Positions 9,183 through 17,208 of a stretch of 64,000 bases of DNA are shown here, in pieces. The stretch's first letter is position 1. Every line of letters starts with the position of its first letter. This stretch comes from Rhizobium sp. NXC24 (lineage in GTDB: Bacteria; Pseudomonadota; Alphaproteobacteria; Rhizobiales; Rhizobiaceae), in the NCBI RefSeq assembly GCF_002944315.1, contig NZ_CP024314.1, positions 620,001 through 684,000 on the forward strand, written 5' to 3'. The notes beneath the pieces were generated by a model. It saw only the letters and a list, made by a program, of their open reading frames with translations, made no database searches and was not told where the DNA came from. A program made the translations under genes and the position numbers.

Positions 9183-9468
9183 CGAAGGCCGTGATTGACG
9201 ACGGACCGGTCGGTAGCCTGTTGCGACAGGCGGAATATCCGCTGCGCCGACCGGCGCATCTGCATTTAATGGTCAAGGCGCTGGGTTTCGAGATGATCAC
9301 CACACATATCTATGACGGCAGCGACCAACAGTCGGCGAGGATACCATTTTCCGCGTGAAGCCGGAGTTGATCCGTGACTTCGAGCGCGTGAGCATCGGCG
9401 ATGCGCCGTCCTGGCGGCTCGAATTCACCTTTGTCATGGCGCGCGCAAAACAGGGAGCCGAAGCATGA
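9183..9468 (+). pseudogene. Remnant of an intradiol (hydroxyquinol-type) dioxygenase, C-terminal part, frameshifted
   Basis: Translation from about 9191 gives VIDDGPVGSLLRQ, then RRPAHLHLMVKALGFE and TTHIYDG. This closely follows the iron-site region of the intact dioxygenase at 10583-11491 (PDDGPVGQLL, RPAHLHYIIKARGFE, THIFD). After about 9330 the frame must shift to continue as DTIFRVKPELIRDFERV and a normal C-terminus ending at the TGA overlapping the next ATG. The N-terminal two thirds are missing. The break lies immediately after the immunity gene stop. It is read as an older paralogue truncated when the T6SS cassette was inserted or rearranged. Confidence 0.75.
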
Positions 9469-10523
9469 GCCGCAATTTCGTCTATAGCGGCAGCCCCGCC
9501 CATATCGTGTTCGGCGAAGGCAAAAGCGCGCTTGCCGGAGAATGGGTGGAGAAGCTCGGAAGCAGGCGCGCGCTTGTCCTGTCCACGCCCCCGCGGAAGC
9601 CGGATGCTGAGGCTTTGGCGGCGCGCCTCGGGCCGCTTGCGGCGGGCGTCTTTGCCGGCGCTGTCATGCATACGCCGGTCGATGTCACCGAAAAGGCGAT
9701 GGAGGTCGTCCGGCAGACCGGTTGCGATTGCGTCGTTTCACTTGGCGGCGGCTCCACGACTGGCCTCGGCAAGGCGATCGCTTTTCGCACCGACCTGCCA
9801 CAGATCGTCATCCCGACCACCTATGCCGGCTCCGAAGTGACCCCGATCCTCGGCCAGACCGAGGGCGGGCGGAAGACGACAGTGCGCCATGCCAGCATCC
9901 TGCCGGAAGTCGTGATCTATGATCCGGCGTTGACGCTCGGTCTGCCCGTCGGCATGAGCGTCACCAGCGGGCTGAATGCCATGGCGCATGCCATCGAGGC
10001 CCTGTATGCGCAGGACCGCAACCCGATTTCGACGTTGATGGCCGTCGAGGGCCTCCGGGCCTTCAAGACCAGCCTGCCGGCGATCATTGCATCGCCTGGG
10101 GATATCGACACACGGGCGGATGCGCTTTACGGCGCCTGGCTCTGCGGCACCGTGCTCGCCACGGTCGGAATGGCGCTGCATCACAAGATCTGCCACACGC
10201 TCGGCGGTACGTTCGACACGCCGCATGCCGAAACGCATGCGATCATGCTGCCGCATACAGCGGCGTACAACGCGGGCGCGGTGCCGGAGCTGCTGGCATC
10301 GGCCGCGACGATTTTCGGCGACTCGGTCGGCGGCGGGCTTTGGGATTTCGCTAGGGCTGTGGGCGCCCCGATGGCGCTGAGGGATCTGGGGCTCAGCGAA
10401 GCGGATCTCGATCGCGCCGCTGAGATCGCGACCGAGAACCCCTATTGGAACCCGCGGCCGATCGACCGGCAATCCATTCGCTGCCTGTTGCAGGATGCCT
10501 GGGAGGGCAGGCGACCGCAGTAA
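9465..10523 (+). CDS. Maleylacetate reductase
   Basis: This 352-aa member of the iron-type alcohol dehydrogenase superfamily has the maleylacetate reductase pattern. It has an N-terminal FVYSGSPAHIVFG, nucleotide-binding VSLGGGSTTGLGKAIA, then PTTYAGSEVTPI, and the HHKICHTLGG block with conserved histidines. The enzyme reduces maleylacetate to 3-oxoadipate with NAD(P)H, the step after ring cleavage of hydroxyquinol. It starts inside the ATGA at the end of the dioxygenase remnant. It lies 59 bases upstream of an intact hydroxyquinol dioxygenase, giving a complete lower pathway. No upstream resorcinol or resorcylate hydroxylase gene is present in the window. Confidence 0.9.
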   Translation: MSRNFVYSGSPAHIVFGEGKSALAGEWVEKLGSRRALVLSTPPRKPDAEALAARLGPLAAGVFAGAVMHTPVDVTEKAMEVVRQTGCDCVVSLGGGSTTGLGKAIAFRTDLPQIVIPTTYAGSEVTPILGQTEGGRKTTVRHASILPEVVIYDPALTLGLPVGMSVTSGLNAMAHAIEALYAQDRNPISTLMAVEGLRAFKTSLPAIIASPGDIDTRADALYGAWLCGTVLATVGMALHHKICHTLGGTFDTPHAETHAIMLPHTAAYNAGAVPELLASAATIFGDSVGGGLWDFARAVGAPMALRDLGLSEADLDRAAEIATENPYWNPRPIDRQSIRCLLQDAWEGRRPQ

Positions 10524-10582
10524 CATCATGCTGACGATCCGGCCGCCGAGCTGCGCCGCGTCTTCGCATCAATTTTGGGCCA

Positions 10583-11491
10583 ATGAGGGTGATGGACATG
10601 GATGTGCACGAAAAGGGATTCTTCACCGAGGGGAATTCGGTCGAGGTCGTCACCGGCCGCAACCGCAACGCCAAGAACGAACGGCTGAAACAGGTGATGG
10701 AAGTCATCACCCGCAAAGTGCACGAGGTGGTGAAGGAGATCGAGCCGACACAGGACGAATGGCTGCAGGCCATTCTGTTCCTCACCCGCACCGGTCAGAT
10801 CTGCAACGAGTGGCGACAGGAATTCATCCTGCTCTCCGATGTGCTTGGCGTCTCGATGCTGGTGGACGCGATTAACAACCGCAAGCCATCGGGCGCTTCG
10901 GAAAGCACGGTATTGGGGCCATTCCATGTCGATGGCGCGCCGGAGCTGGAGATGGGCGCCAACATCTGCCTCGACGAGAAGGGCGAGGACATGTTCATCT
11001 CCGGCCGCATTCTCGACACCGACGGACGGCCGATCGAAAGCGCTGTTATCGATGTCTGGCAGGCCAATGATGAAGGTTTCTACGATGTCCAGCAGCAGGG
11101 GGTACAACCTGATTTCAATCTGCGCGGCGTTTTTCGCACTGGTGCCGATGGCCGTTATTGGTTCCGGGCGGTGAAGCCGAAATATTACCCAATCCCCGAC
11201 GACGGCCCGGTCGGCCAGCTTCTCGGCCAGCTCGGCCGCCATCCCTACCGTCCGGCGCATCTGCACTACATCATCAAGGCGAGGGGTTTCGAGCCCCTGG
11301 TAACCCACATCTTCGATCCGGATGATCCTTACATCAATTCCGATGCTGTCTTTGGCGTGAAGGAGAGCCTGCTTGCTCGGTTCAAGCGGACAAATGATCC
11401 TTCACGCGCAAAAGAATACGGCTTTCAGGGAGCTTTCTGGGATGTCGAGCACGATTTCGTGCTCGCGGCCAAATCGCAGGTGATGGGTTGA
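10583..11491 (+). CDS. Hydroxyquinol 1,2-dioxygenase (intradiol)
   Basis: This 302-aa protein has the N-terminal helical dimerisation part and the catalytic beta-sandwich of intradiol dioxygenases. Likely Fe(III) ligands are Tyr167 (GFYDVQ), Tyr202 (KYYPIPDDGPVG), and His226 and His228 (RPAHLHYI), in the usual 2-Tyr/2-His arrangement. ASESTVLGPFHV and VIDVWQANDEGFYD are typical of the hydroxyquinol branch. It opens benzene-1,2,4-triol to maleylacetate, which the preceding gene product reduces. ATGs at 10592 and 10598 are possible alternative starts because GAGGGTG sits inside the first codons. Its stop abuts the stop of the convergent MFS gene (TGATCA). Confidence 0.9.
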   Translation: MRVMDMDVHEKGFFTEGNSVEVVTGRNRNAKNERLKQVMEVITRKVHEVVKEIEPTQDEWLQAILFLTRTGQICNEWRQEFILLSDVLGVSMLVDAINNRKPSGASESTVLGPFHVDGAPELEMGANICLDEKGEDMFISGRILDTDGRPIESAVIDVWQANDEGFYDVQQQGVQPDFNLRGVFRTGADGRYWFRAVKPKYYPIPDDGPVGQLLGQLGRHPYRPAHLHYIIKARGFEPLVTHIFDPDDPYINSDAVFGVKESLLARFKRTNDPSRAKEYGFQGAFWDVEHDFVLAAKSQVMG

Positions 11492-12808
11492 TCAGATCTT
11501 CGGGGATGTTGCGGCCCCGATCTCTCTTTCTCTGGCGACCCGCTCTTTTCGCGATATCTGCTGTTCCACGACGAAGACGAGCAGGCCGCCGATGGCCAGG
11601 CATCCGGCCAGAAAGAACATCGGGGCAATCGTGCTTCCCGTTGCGTCTTTGATCCATGGCACGACGTTCTGGGCAATGAAGCCGCCGAGATTGCCCACGG
11701 AGTTGATCGCCGCGAGGCCCGCCGCGGCGCCGGCGCCTCTTAGGAACCGTGAGGGCAGGCTCCAGAAGACCGGCTGACCGGAAAAGATGCCGGCAGCAGC
11801 GATACACAGAAACGCGAACTGCAGCGTATGGTCCGGGATCAGCGCGGAAAGCAGGAGCGACAGCGCTCCGACGAAGGCCGGGATGACGATATAGGGCGTC
11901 TTCGATTTCGCCTTTGCCGCCATGGCGGGAACGACATAGAGGCTGATTGCGACTAGGATCCATGGAATGATGTTCAGGAAACCGTTCTCGGTGTTGCCGA
12001 CGCCGAAGCTTTTCACGATCGTCGGCAGCCAGTAGCTGAGGCCATATGCTGCGAGTGGAAAGGCGATGTAGCAGAGCGCCATCAGCAGCACGCGCGGATC
12101 GACAAGGGCTTTGAAGCCGTTATCAGCGTTCTTGTCCATGCCGGCATTTTCCGAGGTAAGCTTATCCTGCAGCCAGCGCTTCTCCTGGTCGGTGAGAAAG
12201 TGCGCCTGCTCCGGCCGATCCGACAGATAGAATATCGTCACCACGCCCAAGATGATGGCCGGAATGCCCGTCGCGATGAACACCCACTGCCAGCCGGCGA
12301 TATTGTAGAGCCCGTCGAGATCGAGCAGCATGCCGCCGAGCGGCGCGCCGACGGCGTTGGCGATTGCGCTGAAGATCATGAACAGCCCAACCATCGTGCC
12401 GCGATAGGCGGACGGAAACCAGAGCGTGAGAAGATAGAGAACGCCGGGGAAGAAGCCTGCCTCGCAAGCGCCGAGAAGGAAGCGCAGGATGTAGAACATC
12501 GTCGCATTCTGCGTATAGGCGAGCAGCGTCGTCACGATGCCCCAGGAGATCAGAATTCTGGCGAACCATCTGCTGGCGCCAAATCGTTCCAGCATCAGAT
12601 TGCTCGGCACTTCGAAGATGAAGTAGCCGATGAAAAACAGAGATGCGCCAAGGCCATAGGCATATTCGCTCATGCCAAGCGCATCGACCATCTGCAGCTT
12701 GGCGAAACTGACATTCTGCCGGTCGATATAGGCGACCAGATACAGGAGCCCCAGAAAGGGCATCAGACGCCAGGTGATTTTAGAGACGAGCTGTTTTTCG
12801 TCGACCAT
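11492..12808 (-). CDS. MFS transporter, anion:cation symporter (ACS) family
   Basis: This 438-aa polytopic protein has about 12 hydrophobic helices. ACS-family signatures include an N-terminal ITWRLMPFLGLLYLVAYIDRQNVSFAK, FEVPSNLMLERFGASRWFARI, and ACEAGFFPGVLYLLTLWFP. Members take up carboxylates such as phthalate, tartrate, glucarate or hydroxybenzoates. Beside hydroxyquinol genes, an aromatic acid is a reasonable guess. The start at 12808 is preceded by GGAGAAACAGCC; upstream codons do not resemble the family. Confidence 0.85.
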   Translation of the reverse strand: MVDEKQLVSKITWRLMPFLGLLYLVAYIDRQNVSFAKLQMVDALGMSEYAYGLGASLFFIGYFIFEVPSNLMLERFGASRWFARILISWGIVTTLLAYTQNATMFYILRFLLGACEAGFFPGVLYLLTLWFPSAYRGTMVGLFMIFSAIANAVGAPLGGMLLDLDGLYNIAGWQWVFIATGIPAIILGVVTIFYLSDRPEQAHFLTDQEKRWLQDKLTSENAGMDKNADNGFKALVDPRVLLMALCYIAFPLAAYGLSYWLPTIVKSFGVGNTENGFLNIIPWILVAISLYVVPAMAAKAKSKTPYIVIPAFVGALSLLLSALIPDHTLQFAFLCIAAAGIFSGQPVFWSLPSRFLRGAGAAAGLAAINSVGNLGGFIAQNVVPWIKDATGSTIAPMFFLAGCLAIGGLLVFVVEQQISRKERVAREREIGAATSPKI

Positions 12809-13030
12809 GGCTGTTTCTCCCACAATTTTATCCGGATGTTCTGAGCACCCGAGGATGAGCAAGCAGATTATTTCGCTTTCTAGATGTAGCGGAAGAAGCC
12901 TGGGGCAATATGTGTTCGGCAAGTTCGTTGCTGATGGCAGCATCCGATTGTTGGTCGGACCACGTCTGCGGCGCTGATTTTCCGAAAAAATCTTTTACGC
13001 GGCGATCCGTTTCTGTCCCTGGAGTCGTCT

Positions 13031-13363
13031 TTGCTGTGTCCGAAACAGAAGGAGACAGGGCATGTCCAACGAGTCCATTTGATCAATCTGCTGAAGGTCA
13101 AACCTGGGCAGCAGGAGGCGCTGATCGCGCTCTTGAAGCAGAACATCGACACAGTGATCCGCACGCTCCATGGCTGGAAGACGACCCGGCTGATCGCGGC
13201 AAAGGATGGCGCCAGCGTCGTCATCTACTCCGAGTGGGAGACCCTCGCCGCCGTCGAGGCGATGCGCGGCGATCCGCGCATGCAAGCCTATTTTCCAAAG
13301 ATTGCTGAGTTGGCGAGCTTGGACTCCACGGCAGGCTCGGTGGTTTTGAGCGAAAGCCGATAA
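13031..13363 (+). CDS. Small antibiotic-biosynthesis-monooxygenase-like (ABM fold) protein; 5' end uncertain
   Basis: The body from about 13066 gives VHLINLLKVKPGQQEALIALL, then GWKTTRLIAAKDGASVVIYSEWE and AMRGDPRMQAYFP, a typical dimeric alpha-beta barrel. The start is puzzling. A good Shine-Dalgarno (GAAGGAGA) precedes an ATG at 13062 that codes MSNESI and hits TGA, in a frame one base off the main body. The long frame can only open at a TTG (13031) without a clear RBS. Either a one-base deletion has damaged the 5' end or a non-standard start is used. It lies just before an EthD-type gene. Confidence 0.6.
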   Translation: MLCPKQKETGHVQRVHLINLLKVKPGQQEALIALLKQNIDTVIRTLHGWKTTRLIAAKDGASVVIYSEWETLAAVEAMRGDPRMQAYFPKIAELASLDSTAGSVVLSESR

Positions 13364-13415
13364 GGATGAGTGCACAAGTAAATTTGCGTTAAACAAATAA
13401 CTAAGGAGAACTGCA

Positions 13416-13730
13416 ATGGCTCGGATGGTCGTTATTTACCCGACACCGAAGAACATCGAGGAATTTGACCGGCATTACTTTGAAGTCCACGTGCCCCTCG
13501 CCAAGAAAATTCCGGGTCTCAGGAAATACGAGGTCAGCGACGGACCCATCGCAACGGTGGTTGGAGGCTCCACGATTCATCGGATCGGAACGCTGTATTT
13601 CGACGACCTCGCGGCGATCGAAAGGGCATTTGCCAGCCCGGAGGGACAGGCGACCAGGGCGGATCGCCAGCTTTTTGCGCCTGATGACTCGGGCGTTCAG
13701 ATGTTCCTTTTCGACAACCGGGAAGTTTGA
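13416..13730 (+). CDS. EthD family protein
   Basis: The 104-aa protein matches the EthD pattern of small ferredoxin-like dimeric barrels. It has MVVIYPTPKNIEEFDRHYFE, VHVPLAKKIPGLRKYEVSDG and a C-terminal AFASPEGQATRADRQLFA. A strong AAGGAGAA lies eight bases before the ATG. EthD proteins accompany oxidative degradation systems, but their exact chemistry is mostly unknown. Together with the preceding ABM protein it may belong to an oxidative stress or xenobiotic response that includes the downstream ECF sigma factor. Confidence 0.85.
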   Translation: MARMVVIYPTPKNIEEFDRHYFEVHVPLAKKIPGLRKYEVSDGPIATVVGGSTIHRIGTLYFDDLAAIERAFASPEGQATRADRQLFAPDDSGVQMFLFDNREV

Positions 13731-13735
13731 GCCCA

Positions 13736-13763
13736 TCCCCCTCGTCCCGCGGGCGAGGGGAAA
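13736..13763 (+). terminator. GC-rich hairpin after the EthD gene
   Basis: A nearly uninterrupted inverted repeat begins seven bases after the EthD stop. CCCCTCG pairs with CGAGGGG around a CCCGCGGG centre. Only AAA follows, not a T-run, so it is a weak terminator candidate. It might instead be part of a rhizobial intergenic palindrome. Confidence 0.4.
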
Positions 13764-13923
13764 CGATGGTGGCCGCTTATACAGGTCGCAAAGATCGCAA
13801 ATCAGGCAAAAAGGGCTGAGCGATGCCAGCAACCAAAGTAATTTTGGTCCTCATCCGCAATGGTTGGCACAACCGTTCGGCGTGGGATAGAGTTGCGCGC
13901 GGAAGCGCCGTAGGTTTCGACAC

Positions 13924-14781
13924 ATGAGCACCGACGAATTCGAAGATCGTTTGAGAGCGCTGCGGCCACGCCTTCACCGCTATTGCGCGCGCATGACGGG
14001 ATCGGCCGTCAGTGGCGAGGATGTATTGCAGGATGCCCTCGTCAAGGCTCTTCACGCGCGGGCCCAGGGCGCCGAGGTGGATAATCTCGAGGGCTGGCTG
14101 TTTCGCATAGCCCACAATGCGAGCCTCGATTTCCTGCGCGACAGGTCCCGCAAGGCGGTCGTTCCGCTCACCGAAGACATGGAAGCGGCGCCGATACCCG
14201 AGGCGGATATCGTTGCGATCAGCTTCCAGACGTTTCTGCGGCTGCCTGAGCTTCAGCGCTGCGCGGTGATCCTCAAGGATGTCCTCGGTCATTCGGTGGA
14301 GGAGATCGCGGGCATTGCCGAGTGCTCTCCGGCCGCCGCCAAATCGGCGCTCCAACGCGGGCGAGCGGCGTTACGGCAACTCGCACAAGAGCCCGAAGAC
14401 CTCCGATTGCCGCTGATATCCGACCCGGATCGGCGGAGGATCACCGCTTACGTCGATCTGTTTCGCGGTGGCGATTTCGACGCGATCCGCGCCATGCTCG
14501 CTGACGAGGTGAAGCTCGATCTGGTGAACCGGCTCCGGCTGGAGGGCCGCGACAAGATTGGCATCTATTTCACGCGTTATTCGGAAGAGACGAGATGGCG
14601 CTTCGCCCTCGGCGCCATTGAAGGACAGCCGGCCATGCTGGTCTTCGACAGCACTGGCCCGATGGACAGACCCGCGCATTTTGTCCTGATCGGCTGGTCG
14701 GAAAACCGGATCATTGAGATCCGAGATTTCCTGTTCGCGCCCTATGTGCTCGAGGCCGTAGATTGGGTGCGACTAGGCTGA
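13924..14781 (+). CDS. ECF RNA polymerase sigma factor with C-terminal SnoaL-like extension
   Basis: In this 285-aa protein, residues about 10-75 form sigma region 2 (LHRYCARMTGSAVSGEDVLQDALVKA, GWLFRIAHNASLDFLRDR). Residues about 105-155 form region 4 (LPELQRCAVILKDVLGHSVEEIAG, AAKSALQRGRAALR). The remaining 120 residues form a SnoaL/NTF2-like domain, as in SigJ/ECF41-type sigma factors, where the extension modulates activity in place of a separate anti-sigma factor. No anti-sigma gene is adjacent, which fits. The small barrel proteins upstream could be targets, as ECF41-like factors often neighbour oxidoreductase or barrel genes. Confidence 0.85.
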   Translation: MSTDEFEDRLRALRPRLHRYCARMTGSAVSGEDVLQDALVKALHARAQGAEVDNLEGWLFRIAHNASLDFLRDRSRKAVVPLTEDMEAAPIPEADIVAISFQTFLRLPELQRCAVILKDVLGHSVEEIAGIAECSPAAAKSALQRGRAALRQLAQEPEDLRLPLISDPDRRRITAYVDLFRGGDFDAIRAMLADEVKLDLVNRLRLEGRDKIGIYFTRYSEETRWRFALGAIEGQPAMLVFDSTGPMDRPAHFVLIGWSENRIIEIRDFLFAPYVLEAVDWVRLG

Positions 14782-14815
14782 AAGCTTATGGATCGAGTCC
14801 TGATCCGCCCTCGGC

Positions 14816-15859
14816 TCAATTCGACCGCGACGCCAACCAGCTATGCCATTCTTCCTCGCTGCCGTGGAAAGCATTGAGGTCAATCCGCCCTTCGACCCCA
14901 TGTGTCAGGCCGGAACCCGAATATTGCCAGAACAACCATTTCCGTCCCGGATAGACCTGGGAGGGATGTGCGGCCACCGAGCGCAGCCAGAAGGGATAGT
15001 CGGTGAATTCGCCCCGCAAGTTGTCGCGGTAGAAATCCGGCGCGGTGTAGATGATCGGGCGTTGGCCGTAATACCGCTCCAGCTTATCCATAAAAACCTG
15101 CATTTTTTCCAGAACGTGCTCGCGTGAGGGTTTTCTCCTGCAGCTCGACTCCCCGTTCCACTCGACGTCTATCACCGGCGGCAGAGCGCCGGCCTCCCTC
15201 GGAACGTTGCGGATGAACCAATCGGCTTGCTCGCCGGCAGTCCGGCACCAGTAGAAGAAATGATAGGCACCCCGCTTCAGCCCCGCCTCCTTGGCTCTGC
15301 GCCAGTTCTTCTTGAACATGGGATCGAGATGATCGCCGCCGTCCGTCGCCTTCAAATAGACGAAGTTCGCACCCTGCGCCTGCAACTTCTCCCAATCGAT
15401 GTCACCCTGCCAGCGTGAAACGTCGACGCCGTGCACGGCGAGTTTTCTGGGTGAGGAACTGCCGAAGTTGATGGGCTTGGCGTCCCGGAAGCGACGGCTG
15501 TAGATTTGCATTCGCGTTTGCGGCGCGGCGCTGATCGCTGGGTTCACCGGCATGAGCAGAGCGACCGGTTTTTCCGCGGGAACGGGCACGCCGTCGGTCT
15601 TGGCTGTTGGCACGAACGCCTGCGGCTCCGGAGGTGTTTCCGTCCATGTCAGCGCTTGCCGTTGCTGCTGCTGTTTGACCACTTGCGGAGCGGTGCTGCC
15701 GACCTCAGCGGTCGGCACAGGTCCGCTCGAGCGGGTGATGGAATTGGTCGTCTCCTGCGACGGTGGCGCGACCGGGATGTCTTCCGGACCGGAGCTGGCG
15801 GCGCATGCCGACAAGATCAAGGAGGTGAGAAAGATTGCTGACACAGCCGCTAGACGCAT
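14816..15859 (-). CDS. GH25 lysozyme-like lipoprotein
   Basis: The 347-aa protein has a signal peptide with lipobox LSAC (Cys19-20 region), a Pro/Thr-rich linker, then a GH25 (Cpl-1/chalaropsis lysozyme) domain. The domain shows VHGVDVSRWQGDIDWEKL, NFVYLKATDGGDHLDP, GAYHFFYWC, PPVIDVEWNGESSC and KWLFWQYSGSG. The DVEW acidic pair is the expected catalytic site for muramidase action on peptidoglycan. The start at 15859 gives a clean lipoprotein signal; an extension to 15922 would put arginine-rich residues in front of it. The likely location is the periplasmic face of a membrane, with a role in wall remodelling. Confidence 0.85.
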   Translation of the reverse strand: MRLAAVSAIFLTSLILSACAASSGPEDIPVAPPSQETTNSITRSSGPVPTAEVGSTAPQVVKQQQQRQALTWTETPPEPQAFVPTAKTDGVPVPAEKPVALLMPVNPAISAAPQTRMQIYSRRFRDAKPINFGSSSPRKLAVHGVDVSRWQGDIDWEKLQAQGANFVYLKATDGGDHLDPMFKKNWRRAKEAGLKRGAYHFFYWCRTAGEQADWFIRNVPREAGALPPVIDVEWNGESSCRRKPSREHVLEKMQVFMDKLERYYGQRPIIYTAPDFYRDNLRGEFTDYPFWLRSVAAHPSQVYPGRKWLFWQYSGSGLTHGVEGRIDLNAFHGSEEEWHSWLASRSN

Positions 15860-16002
15860 ATGAACCCGCACGCAAAACAACAGTCGACGGCAGAATCCAT
15901 GTAGTCGGACACCCGCCGACATGAATTGCTAATGGAGAATTACCAAAAAAGATTGAATCCAATCTTTACGGGTCAATAATCGGGTTTCGTGGTGTTTGGT
16001 CT

Positions 16003-16033
16003 GGTGCACGCCGGATCAGGGCCGGCGTGCACC
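16003..16033 (-). terminator. Perfect 12-bp hairpin at the end of the DUF899 operon
   Basis: GGTGCACGCCGG and CCGGCGTGCACC are separated by a seven-base loop. The repeat overlaps the last codons and stop of the minus-strand membrane protein gene. On the minus strand it is followed by a C/A-rich stretch; on the plus strand by GTTTTGTTGG. It probably ends or stabilises the minus-strand transcript, but the missing U-tract makes termination uncertain. Confidence 0.5.
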
Positions 16034-16309
16034 GTTTTGTTGGCGGGACAGAAGCCTCAGCCAAGGCGTCAAATGGAAGACGCTCATGAGCAAATACATC
16101 GGGACCATTCCGCCAAGTGGTAAAGCCCCCGACATGGCCGAGCAGATCATATCCTGATCGCCGACAGCGGCGGTCAGCAGCGCCATGATCGCGAATGTCG
16201 GCGCCGCGGCGAGGGACAGCCAGTGAGAGATGCCAACGGCGACAGCGTCACCGGCAGACCCGCCGCCGGCGAGAAAGCCGTCTTTCGAAGGGGTGGGTTC
16301 ACTAAACAT
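16016..16309 (-). CDS. Small membrane protein of unknown function
   Basis: This 97-aa product has two or three hydrophobic segments (HWLSLAAAPTFAIMALLTAAV, SGALPLGGMVPMYLLMSVFHL) and a basic C-terminus. The ATG at 16309 lies eight bases after the stop of the DUF899 gene, with GGAG about 12 bases upstream, so the two form an operon. A longer frame exists but would overlap DUF899 in an unconserved-looking stretch. I do not recognise a family. The pairing with DUF899 and the late PWLRLLSRQ tail are the only clues. Confidence 0.6.
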   Translation of the reverse strand: MFSEPTPSKDGFLAGGGSAGDAVAVGISHWLSLAAAPTFAIMALLTAAVGDQDMICSAMSGALPLGGMVPMYLLMSVFHLTPWLRLLSRQQNGARRP

Positions 16310-16316
16310 CGACACG

Positions 16317-17093
16317 TCAGCTCCGGCCGTACTGGTCATGATGGCGCCACCAGATCCCATTCTCGTTGCGTCCCTTGGGGGCACGATCGAGCCACTGGTA
16401 CATGCCCCAGAGGCCATCCAGCCCGCGCGCGTAGCTGGAATAGGTGTGGTAAACGACGCCGTCATCGAGCGCGAAGGCGCTGAGGCCCGGCCTTTCGCGC
16501 GTAAATGTGGCAGCGTCGGTTCCGGTCATGGCCGCCATTTGCGAGACCGGTTTCTCGCTGCCGCGCTCCTGCCGAGGTTGAGGTGAAGGCGCCTCGCGTC
16601 TGAAATTATATTCAATGCCGCCCTCGCGCTGCTGGTCCTCGGTGAAGCAGACGCTGAAATCGCCATTGAAATCGCTGCCGAACGAGGACGCCCAGGGGAA
16701 GGTCCACCCCATTCGCTGCTTGAATGCCTGCAGCTTTGCAAGTGGTGCGCGCGATATCGCCGAGAAGGCGACATCGTGGTTTTCGAGATGGACGACGAAG
16801 CCGTTGAATCCATCCGCGATCGAAGAGCAGGATGGGCAGCCGGCCGTATAGTCGGGACCGAACATGAAGTGGTAGACGAGGAGCTGCGAGCGTCCCTTAA
16901 AGAGATCGGCGAGCGAGGCTCTGCCATTCTCCGTCTCGAAACGATAGTCCTTTTCGATCCGTACCCAGGGGAGGGCTTGCCGACGCAGCGCCAATTCGTC
17001 GCTTCGCCGCGTCAGCTCCTTCTCCTCCGCGAGCAGGTCCAACCGTGCAGCCAGCCATTCTTTGCGTGTCGCTGTCATATGTGCGGTCATCAT
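16317..17093 (-). CDS. DUF899 family thioredoxin-like protein
   Basis: The 258-aa protein has the DUF899 layout. It starts with a coiled helical region (RKEWLAARLDLLAEEKELTRRSDEL), then LPWVRIEKDYRFET, LLVYHFMFGPDYTAGCPSCSSIADG and WTFPWASSFGSDFNGDF. It ends with GLDGLWGMYQWLDRAPKGRNE. The CPSC motif lies where thioredoxins have their redox site, so a disulfide or peroxiredoxin-like role is possible; the family is not biochemically settled. The ATG at 17093 is chosen for the GGGAG six bases upstream. It is divergent from the HTH gene at 17209, about 115 bases away, which may regulate it. Confidence 0.85.
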   Translation of the reverse strand: MMTAHMTATRKEWLAARLDLLAEEKELTRRSDELALRRQALPWVRIEKDYRFETENGRASLADLFKGRSQLLVYHFMFGPDYTAGCPSCSSIADGFNGFVVHLENHDVAFSAISRAPLAKLQAFKQRMGWTFPWASSFGSDFNGDFSVCFTEDQQREGGIEYNFRREAPSPQPRQERGSEKPVSQMAAMTGTDAATFTRERPGLSAFALDDGVVYHTYSSYARGLDGLWGMYQWLDRAPKGRNENGIWWRHHDQYGRS

Positions 17094-17208
17094 TTTTCTC
17101 CCTTGGCTATCTGCCGCCGTATCATTCAAGATGCGACGTGCTGTTTGGTGGTAGTAAACTACGCCCGGCTATCGAATTGATGGGAGTTACAAGTTTGACG
17201 GGATTTCG

